From Zantedeschia hybrid cultivar (taxonomy: Eukaryota > Streptophyta > Magnoliopsida > Alismatales > Araceae): 64,000 nt of DNA. The position numbers and the translations under genes are program-made. Position 1 is the stretch's first letter. Every line of letters starts with the position of its first letter. Under the pieces are notes generated by a model, which was given only the letters and a program-made list of their open reading frames with translations, was not told the DNA's origin and did no database searches. The stretch spans positions 31,562,379 through 31,626,378 of the forward strand of contig JARZZO010000003.1 of NCBI GenBank assembly GCA_030544215.1, in the 5' to 3' direction. This document shows positions 56,949-64,000 of this stretch, piece after piece.

Positions 56949-58124
56949 CTTCAGCAGGTCGATTAAATAAGATTCACCATTGAATGACTGATTGGTGGAC
57001 TGAATATGTGTCTCATTAGTCATTTGGCAGCAGACATACGCATGGAGACACCAACAAATATCTCAAGATTCCTTAAGGATGAGAAACCTCTTTGTGAATG
57101 TGCCATATAGGCATCAAATTCAATAGAAGCAATTTAGTAGCTATAGTTGTACGACCAAAGAATTTCCATAGCATCTCAAAATCCTAACCTAATAAGCAAT
57201 GCACCTAGCATATGGGCTCACCTTGGGCCAAGGAGCATCAAGTTTTGCATTTGACAGCACATGAATGCCCGGAGGTACCTGTTCAACAAACACCTGATCT
57301 CCCTTTGGCCGGTTGGTGACATAAACCATGGTCTTGGAACAAATATCAACTAATATCAGGTTGAAACCATTGTATTGATCAGCTTCATTTTCCACTTCTT
57401 CTGCAAACTCCAAAGGACTCTTTTCACACTGCAATGAAAATTATGAGACAGGAACTAAGATATCTGTGCCAGCTTCACTTGCTACTTATACTTTACAAAC
57501 TAAAGAAAACTGATTTTGCACTCTAGTCAAGACTAATAGACAGGAACTAAGAAATTCATATGCAGAGAGAGAAAGAGAGAGAACCTCCAAAAACCTGACA
57601 GGTAAATCCCCTCTGGTCTTGGCAGTTGGATTGGGATTGGGCTCCCTCACATTTGTCAGGAAAGCCAACCTCCCATTCTTTGTGCATCCAAGCCATGTGC
57701 CTCCTCCCACCCCATCCCTTCCCCCAAGTATCTTCTGGCTTCCTTCCCCCCACCATTCCACTGGCTTGGTAGGCCTGGTATTCCATCAACACAACACAAA
57801 TATTTAATAAAAAAGAATAATTATCTGATTAAGAAAAACTAACCGTATAATTATGCTGGACACCATGAAACCAAGACATCCATGGCAAAACTCGAGAACC
57901 ACAAGAACCCGACGCAATACGAACAAAAAAGGGTGTCAAATTAGAATCTTGATCCCTAAACCATGGCATGAAGTAATCAAATACCAAGAATAACTTAACA
58001 AGGGCGCATTCCACAAGAATTTGAGGTGAGACGGGGCATACCTGTCATGGAGCTCGTCCCTGTTGTGCACAAGGAGGTATTGGTAGATGGGGTGAGCTTG
58101 CCAAACCCATGCAGCTATGCACAT
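53454..58124 (-). CDS. TANGO2: TANGO2/NRDE-family protein, complete, five exons
   Basis: Exons (minus): 58124-58042, 57774-57585, 57428-57222, 53857-53663, 53582-53454 (stop TAG). All introns are GT-AG, and the joined CDS is 804 bp (267 aa), the usual plant length. Exon 1 opens MCIAAWVWQAHPIYQYLL then HNRDELHD, with Cys2 and the NRDE motif that define the family. Exon 2 has RPTKPVEWW and ILGGRDGVGGGTWLGC, then GRLAFLTNVRE. Exon 3 has PLEFAEEV and YNGFNLILVDI, then PPGIHVLSNA. Exon 4 has AQRLGKSFKDLL and SPIFVEVDT. Exon 5 has GRYGTRSTSILSV and ends EHTVRYQIER. Human TANGO2 is linked to Golgi/ER organisation and mitochondrial metabolism, and a haem-trafficking role is proposed; the plant role is little known. 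No signal peptide or membrane segment. Intron 3 is 3.36 kb and holds a MITE and repeats. The frame is intact with no disabling change, so it is probably functional. Confidence 0.93.
55757..56028. mobile_element. Fold-back MITE, family F (copy F2), in TANGO2-like intron 3
   Basis: Arms AGGGCTTTTTGATCTTCAACCCT and (reversed) ATGTTCAACCCTTGAAAAT begin the palindrome. Inner words GATATTACAAATAA, CTGACTATTTACAAATAAGC and CTTTCTTACA match the copy at 6344-6617. Non-coding. Confidence 0.68.
56062..56225. repeat. 86-bp tandem duplication
   Basis: GTAGGATCAATAATAATATT (56062) and GTAGGATTAACAATATT (56148) start two diverged copies sharing TTAATAAAG/ATTAAATAAAG, CACTCAC and TGTG.T.CTGGG. Intronic. Confidence 0.7.
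56904..56945. repeat. (AT)n microsatellite
   Basis: About 21 AT units in intron 3 of the TANGO2-like gene. Confidence 0.95.
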
Positions 58125-58741
58125 GGCCCTCTTCCTCTGCTGTCTTCTCTTCCCTCCTCCTCTCCGCCGCTTCCCCCTGTAGAACAACAAATCCGGGATG
58201 GCGTCCTGGTGTCTGCAATGGGGGCAAAGATCCCGCCTTTAATGACAGAAGTTGTAGTCAATGTCCTCAGTTCAGTTCAAAGTTTCGCCTTGCAATAGAT
58301 CTCATGCAAAGATTCTGATTCTCTGAAGCTGCCGTCACGACGAACGCCAATATCTTTGCACTTTTGGAGCCGATTGAATGGTGCTAGCTGCTATGTTGGT
58401 TCTTACAAATCAGGAATGGAAAGGTTACTTAACAACTTTAATATTTTTTTATTTGTATTCTTAAAAGAGAGAAAAATCATCTTTTTAACTTACTTTTATC
58501 TTATTCTCTATCCTTATCTTAAGCTAAAACAAATAGATAATGTGAAGTCGTGCTACTGTCTTCAGCATAGCCCGCATGAACTTCTACTCTGCCCTAAAAT
58601 GAGGTGGCGACTGGCGTGGGTTCCATATGTGGAATCGTCACCTGCTACGAGGGAGTGAAAAATTACTTCCAAGAGAGTGGTGGACTTCTGTTTGGGAAAG
58701 GCCCGAGAGTTTGTGTTTGATATGAATATGGTGAAAAGGAG

Positions 58742-59013
58742 TAATACTTGCTGCAATGATCTTGCGTGTTAGGGTCATTACAGTGAGTAAATAATTTTTT
58801 AATTTTTATTTTAGGTCTGCTCTAAAATGTCTTAATCGTCTGTACAGTGTAATATCTAATTAGACGACTCAAAAAAAATTTAAAAATCGAACTCCAATGA
58901 GTAATAAAAACATAGGCACCTTGGAGTGGACCTAAAAAAAGTTAAAAAACAAAGTTATTTACCCACTTCAATGACTCTGCATGCAACAATTAAGGTAATT
59001 GCAGCAAATATTA
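58742..59013. mobile_element. MITE, family M (copy M3)
   Basis: Ends TAATACTTGCTGCAATGA (left) and TAATATTTGCTGCAATTA (right, reversed). The arms pair over about 90 bp (GGGTCATT.CAGTGAGTAAATAA). The centre word AAAATCGAACTCCAATGAGTA matches copy M1. It lies about 620 bp upstream of the TANGO2-like start codon. 272 bp, non-coding. Confidence 0.78.
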
Positions 59014-59084
59014 GTCGGTGAAAAGATTTGATAATAAGATATGTGCATATGATTTCTCCAATGGATAGCCATTTCTTGACATGT

Positions 59085-59345
59085 TTTTTTTTTGGTCATC
59101 AAATTAACTGCCTTTTCATTAATAAGAAACTGTGTACAATAACACTAGAGGAGTACGGAGAACACAACTACAAGAAAGGGAAGGCAAAGAGAGCGGCCAC
59201 AGGGGTAAGGGGGTACGGCGAACTGCGCCGAAGCATACAAAAAAGTACATGGAAACATCCAAAAGCCAACAGGTCCAATAGAGCCACCGGTGACATGGTG
59301 ACTAAACAATTGGATAACCTGAAATCCTCTCTTATGCATGATCTA
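59085..59345 (-). mobile_element. LINE 3'-end fragment
   Basis: A T-run at 59085-59094 is the complement of a poly(A) tail. On the minus strand it is preceded by TTAATGAAAAGGCAGTTAAT and, further upstream, CTTTTTTGTATGCTTCGG and TAGTTGTGTTCTCCGTACTC, typical of plant L1 3' ends. 5' truncated, with no RT. Confidence 0.65.
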
Positions 59346-59551
59346 ACAAAGTTGAGAGTTTAAGTCTAATATCAATTTGATGTGGAATTTGATATGATTT
59401 GTACATGACCATGTGACATGAATATGTTATAAATGTGTTGATATGCCCATGTGATGTAAAGAAGATGCATGTGCTTGTTTGGTTTCTTTGTAGTTTAGAT
59501 GCATGTATATACATGTGATACTTGTATACTTTTGAACGTCGCTTGGATTAT

Positions 59552-59700
59552 AGGATATGAAAATGTGGGAATCATATGCCAATTGGATTGTAAGATTCAC
59601 TTTGCCTACTGATAATTATTGAAATTATGTAGGATATGAAAATGTGGGAATTGTCCATTGGATTATAGGACTCACTTTGCCTACCAATAATTTCAAAAAA
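59552..59700. repeat. 79-bp tandem duplication
   Basis: AGGATATGAAAATGTGGGAA starts at 59552 and 59631. Both copies continue with CCA.TTGGATT.TA.GA.TCACTTTGCCTAC. Non-coding. Confidence 0.75.
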
Positions 59701-59854
59701 GATTTACTTAGATTCTAAATAAAGAATATGCTTTTTATAGAAATCCGAGGAGAAGAAATTTTGAATTTTAGGAATTGTTATCATTTCACTTGTTTTGGTT
59801 GGAGCTATATGTGATCATATAATTAGACATTTAATCATATAACCAACATAAAAG

Positions 59855-60125
59855 GGGGAAGAGTCAGGGGGAGCAAGGCGACGAAGGAGGGATGAAGCGA
59901 AGTGGAGGCAAAGGGGGAAAAAGGGAAAGACTCAGGGGGAGCAAGGCGACGAAGGAGGGATGAGGCGAAGGGGAGGTAGAGGGGGAGCAATAGTCATGGG
60001 TAGCCAGCGGAGAAGGCAAAAGGGTGAAGGTGAGGAAACAATGGCAAAGGGAAGGGGTTACAACAAGTAGTGATGAAGGCAAAGACACAGAGGGGAGGAG
60101 GGGAGGAAACGAACCTAGAGGATGG
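59855..60125. repeat. Purine-rich tract with a 68-bp tandem duplication
   Basis: About 270 bp almost all A/G on the plus strand. GA.TCAGGGGGAGCAAGGCG recurs at 59861 and 59929 (period 68). An opposite-strand frame through it is low complexity and not supported as a gene. Confidence 0.75.
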
Positions 60126-60129
60126 GGAG

Positions 60130-62200
60130 GGGGGAGTTCCTAGGGAGAAACCCTACCAAGTTATTCACTGTCGGAGCAACGTAGGATCTGTTGGAGACCA
60201 TTGAAGATTCCGCCGAAGTCGACGAGGGTTCCTACAAGAGGACTAGAAAAGGAAGACCACAAAAAGGCAACATTAACAAAAATTCTTAACATAAGAAAGC
60301 ACCATTAAATGGAAGCATTTAACTTGTAGGTTTCTCATTTCAATTTCACGGTTATTCTGTCTTGTTATAATTCTTGAGATCTTCCTCTTTTATTACTATT
60401 TTAGACCTAGCATTAAGGCATGAGCTATATGTCCATGCAATGACACGAAGATTGCCTCTACTTAAAGTTTAGTGGTATACATACTGTTTCCATAGATAAA
60501 TTAAAGAATATAATGATAACTTTTGTTTCTCATTTCTTAAATTAGATCGACAATTATAAATGACTGTAAAGTCAAATTGATAATTAGAAAGTTGCTAGAA
60601 AATGCCTTTTTTCTGCATAGTAAGGATATCACTACGAGGTTTTACAACTTGTTGCATGAATTTACAATCATATTCGATGAGATAAGTTGATCAAATGGCA
60701 CTTGATGGTTCTCCTTACATTCATTTATTTCTCTTACTCAATGCTACATTAACCTCTTAGTTTCAAGATAATGGAGCCTTCTTGATCACTCGACTCGTCT
60801 CCAACAGTTCCATGCTCGAACCTTCTAATAGAAAACAACAAATTGAACTTCGTCAAAGAAGACATATAGTTGGGAATGAAGCTAAAGGGGACTTCTTCTT
60901 AGCTCTTTTCTTTGTGAACTATAGTTTCTCCGATTGTCTACGATCTAGAGACTGCGGGTACTCAATTGTTTGTAAAGACTGCAAGTGCCATGAATAGTTT
61001 AGCGAGTATTAGAGTGTACTAGCAACTAAAAATTTACAACTATTGTTTTAAAGTCTGCAAATAAAGGTGCCATTTAATCAACAAATTGAACTTCATTAAT
61101 AAGTATCTAGATGTAGTTGGGACTTTGGAGTGAAGCCAAATGGGACTTCTATCTTACCTATCTAATGATATTTTATAATGTCTAAGCCCATGTTAAAATA
61201 AAAAATAGAACACTCTCATTTCCTTTACTCAATGTCAAAAAGATAAAATTTTTCCCATAGCGTATACAATTTATACCTTAAATTGGGTACTTAAGTAAGT
61301 TATATCTTCTTATATTAGTTAAATCATTTATTAATGAATTAAATTCCAAACTTCAATTGTCCTCCAAATCATCTCTATAGTTATTCCCTCAATGGTGCTT
61401 TTTAGACGCAAGTTAACACTTAGTGACATTTGACAAGCACTTTGCATGTGCATTTTTATAGGAATACACATGATAATAGAGATAAATATATGTAAGATAT
61501 ATATTCATATATGATTTTTTATTATATGATGTTAAATAGTCATGAATAACAAAACCTTTAATTATCATGTATTCTTGACTTGCAAAATGCTTAGTGATAG
61601 GCTGTGATTTAGTGGACAAATCTATTTATATTAGAGAGTCATGTCGGACACTTGGACACAACACAACATTCGGACACTTGTGTCTAACCCTCTACTTCAA
61701 CATTTCAAAATAAAACACTAGATATTTCTCAGAATATTCATCTATGTGCTAACAGTCAATATATTTTAGTAGTATTTTTTATATTTTAAAGAGTTCCAAT
61801 AAATATACTTTATTATATGCATGTATAACTATACATTAATATGTATATGTTTATATATTCTTTGTCTCTTCATATCCTGTTTTTAAGATATTGCCGTGTA
61901 CAACATGCATATCCGTGTCCACACATAACACCCATAACCATGTCCCATAGATTAAAGGTGATAAGCAATACATACCTTGGTAATCACTTTAACTCTTTGC
62001 TAGTTTTCATTTTGACTTTGACAGAGCGAGTTGTCCTATGGTATGTATGTTGAATGTTGTGTCTCTTCGACATGCATCATATATTTACTTTTTATGTTGC
62101 TCTTTGTCATGTGATCAATAAAGATGGATTCCGTCACATATTTTATTTCTCATAAGATGCATATGAATTTTTCCCAATTATTCAAAACCAAAACTTCTAC
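60130..62200. other. AT-rich sequence without recognised genes
   Basis: There is a diverged direct repeat around 60835-60905 and 61077-61160 (AACAAATTGAACTTC ... GGGACTTCT). No conserved coding frame or RNA gene was recognised. Its right part merges into the LTR that ends at 62625, whose left end is not fixed. Confidence 0.4.
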
Positions 62201-62239
62201 TCAAGCACACTAAAATTTTTACTCACATGATCTCACTTC

Positions 62240-62625
62240 AGTGACCTCTACATAGAATGATATTGCAAGATTCATTTGTCGAGAAACACCTTCAATCTCT
62301 CCCTCTCGGCCTCTCTAGGGTTTAGAACGCAGCAACCCTCTCTCTCGTGCTCAAAGGATCTATAAATAACCTATGGTTCGAAGTCTAAGCAGAATCAAAC
62401 TCTCTGAAAGAAAAGAACTGAAGACAGTTCATATACGGATCAGACTCTTAATCGCATCAGAACAATATGATGCCTTCTAAGCACCCTTTTAATCGCGTCA
62501 AGAGGGTACAACACGGATAAGCTCTCTCTTGGCCAAACCCTCATCAAGCTTAGTCTAACCCACTAATGGGCCTACCCAGACTCCTAATGAACTCTAACTA
62601 AGATTCTAATAGGCCAAGTATTACA
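62240..62625 (-). repeat. LTR right part of a chromovirus-like gypsy element (left end not fixed)
   Basis: The right boundary is clear: plus ...AAGTATTACA (62625), next to a polypurine tract. On the minus strand the LTR starts TGTAATACTTGGCC. The left boundary is uncertain and may be well left of 62240. Confidence 0.6.
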
Positions 62626-62960
62626 CCTTCTCCCCCTTAAAGAAAATTCGTCATCGAATTTAAAATATAGCACACAATCATCATAATCCAAGAAATCATA
62701 TAATAACACAAGCTACATACCAAGCAAATGGGGAAACTTATGCTGCATCTCATACTCTAGCTCCCGTGTAGACTCTTTTAAAGTGAAATTCTTTCACAAC
62801 ACCTTGACCAAGGGAATACTCTTGTTCGTCAGCTCCTTCATCTTTGAATCTAAAATCTAAATCGGTTGCTCTTTATAACTCAAATTTGGTTGAACCTCCA
62901 ACGGTACAAAATCAATCATATGAGATAGATCCGCCACATACTTCCTCAGCATAGATAGAG
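62626..62960 (-). pseudogene. 3' end of gypsy polyprotein (integrase C-terminus/chromodomain-like) and polypurine tract
   Basis: Minus-strand frames give SMLRKYVADPSHVIDFVPLE, then VQPNLSYKEQP, LTNKSIPLVKVL and ELEYEMQHKFPHLLGM. This is the standard tail of chromovirus (Tekay/Del-like) integrases; a variant chromodomain is usual here. The purine tract TTAAGGGGGAGAAGG lies beside the LTR. Stops and shifts are present (for example at the expected W of the chromodomain part). Upstream sequence is replaced at about 62960 by copia sequence on the opposite strand. Confidence 0.75.
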
Positions 62961-63960
62961 CCATCGGTTCCTGAACCTGGTCGAGAGTACATACAAGAAC
63001 AAAGGAGGTCTACTAGAGTACCGAGACAACCTGATAGATATGTGGGACATATCAGGGAGGGTGCCTCAAACACACTTTATAATGAGGATGATGATCCCAA
63101 GACCTACCAGGATATTTAGGGTCAAAAAGTCGAAAAATGGCAAGAAGCCATGAACTCTGAAATACAATCTAGTACACCAACCAAATTTAGAACTTGGAAG
63201 AGTGACCGAGGGTATTCTACCTATCGGATGCAAGTGAATCTTTAAGAGAAAGATCGGTGCAGATGGATGGATCGACATTTATAAGGTAAGATTGGTGGTA
63301 AAGGAATATCGTCAAAGAGAAGGAATTGACTATGATGAGACTTTCTCACCAATTGACATGATAAAGTCAATTAGAGTATTTCTCGCCATCGCTGCACACT
63401 GCGACTATGAAATCTATAGATGGATATGAAGACTGCTTTTCTTAATGAAAATCTTGAGGAAGAGGTATATGTGATACAACATGAGGGCTTCAATTCTAAG
63501 TAGTTTTCAGATAAAATCTGCAAGCTGCAAATGTCTATTTATGGACTGAAGTCGGCATCCCAGAGCTGGGATATAAGATTTCATGAGACAGTTAAGTCTT
63601 ATAACTTTATTAAGAATGAAGATGAGCCATATGATATAAGAAGATCAGTAAGAGTGCAATTACTTTCTTAATACTTTATGTCGATGACATTCTACTTATT
63701 GGAAATGATGTAGCAATATGGTTGTCAATAAATGTGTGACTGTCAAAGAATTTCTCCATAAAGGATTTGGGAAAAACATTTTACGTATTGAAAATACATA
63801 TTTATTGAGATAGATCAAAGTGGATGCTTGGATTGACCCAATCCATGTACATAGATACTATTGTCAAAAGTTTGACATAAAAAAATTCAAGAGAGGTCTC
63901 ATATCAATGAGATATGGAGTTTATCTCTCTAAGGGGCGGTCTCTTATGTCCCGCACTTTT
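62961..63960 (+). pseudogene. Copia reverse transcriptase fragment, plus strand
   Basis: Plus frames with shifts: RRSTRVPRQPDRYVGHI, DDDPKTYQD, PIGCK and IFKRKIGADG, VRLVVKEYRQREGIDYDETF then SPIDMIKSIRVFLAIAA, KTAFLNENLEEEVYVIQHEG, KLQMSIYGLKSASQSW, then a degraded YVDD region (LYVDDILL near 63680), and KKFKRGLISMRYGVYLS at about 63880-63925. This is copia RT in order. The last block matches the place where element C's surviving RT begins (IVKRFGMKNFKR), so the two are close relatives. No LTR next to it in the window. Confidence 0.82.
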
Positions 63961-64000
63961 ACAACCTATTAATGAATTCAATTAATTTAAATTAGATCAT

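Larger units (their letters stand above)
53858..57221 (-). other. Intron 3 of the TANGO2-like gene: contents
   Basis: 3.36 kb between donor at 57221 and acceptor at 53858. It contains an 86-bp tandem duplication (56062-56225), fold-back MITE F2 (55757-56028) and an (AT)n run (56904-56945). The rest (53.9-55.7 kb) shows no coding frame or recognisable element. Confidence 0.8.

Overview
This is nuclear DNA from a flowering plant: low gene density, long introns, GT-AG splicing, and most of the sequence made of layered retrotransposons and MITEs. The species cannot be told from the window. Only two host genes are supported, both on the minus strand near the two edges. One is the 5' part (exons 1-3) of a DEAD-box RNA helicase most like plant RH22 (3219-4799). 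The other is a complete five-exon TANGO2/NRDE-family gene (53454-58124, 267 aa).

Layout. 0.4-2.7 kb is an RTE-clade LINE relic (minus) broken by a SINE-like piece and a MITE, probably inside helicase intron 3. 5.0-6.6 kb holds MITEs just upstream of the helicase. 7.0-28.7 kb is one degenerate Ty3/gypsy element (A, minus). Its interior is split by a Ty1/copia element C (10.3-21.0 kb, itself carrying a 2.7-kb solo LTR) and by a 3.7-kb solo LTR (22.2-25.9 kb, itself carrying a Mutator-like MITE with a 9-bp target-site duplication, TSD). Both LTRs of A, and its integrase region, carry further insertions. 28.7-31.8 kb has a SINE and a 110-bp tandem repeat and is otherwise unassigned. 31.8-45.3 kb is a Tat-type Ty3/gypsy element B (minus; TSD cttag) with gag, protease, G-patch, RT, two RNase H regions and integrase, all interrupted. 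It sits inside an older LTR that ends at 47027. 47.0-48.8 kb is an L1-type LINE fragment. 48.9-52.7 kb is a short non-autonomous LTR element D with three LTRs in a row. 52.7-58.3 kb is the TANGO2-like gene. 58.3-64 kb has a MITE, a LINE tail, simple and tandem repeats, the 3' end of a chromovirus-like gypsy element, and a decayed copia reverse transcriptase running to the window edge.

No coding region of the mobile elements looks intact; all carry stops, frameshifts, deletions or nested insertions. The most unusual pattern is that several unrelated LTR families carry arrays of short palindromic words: GCGTC/GACGC at 12.1-13.3 kb, GGCCGTCTGA/TCAGACGGCC in element B, and GGTGTCGACACC at 45.6-45.7 kb. 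No new enzymatic or defence system was seen.
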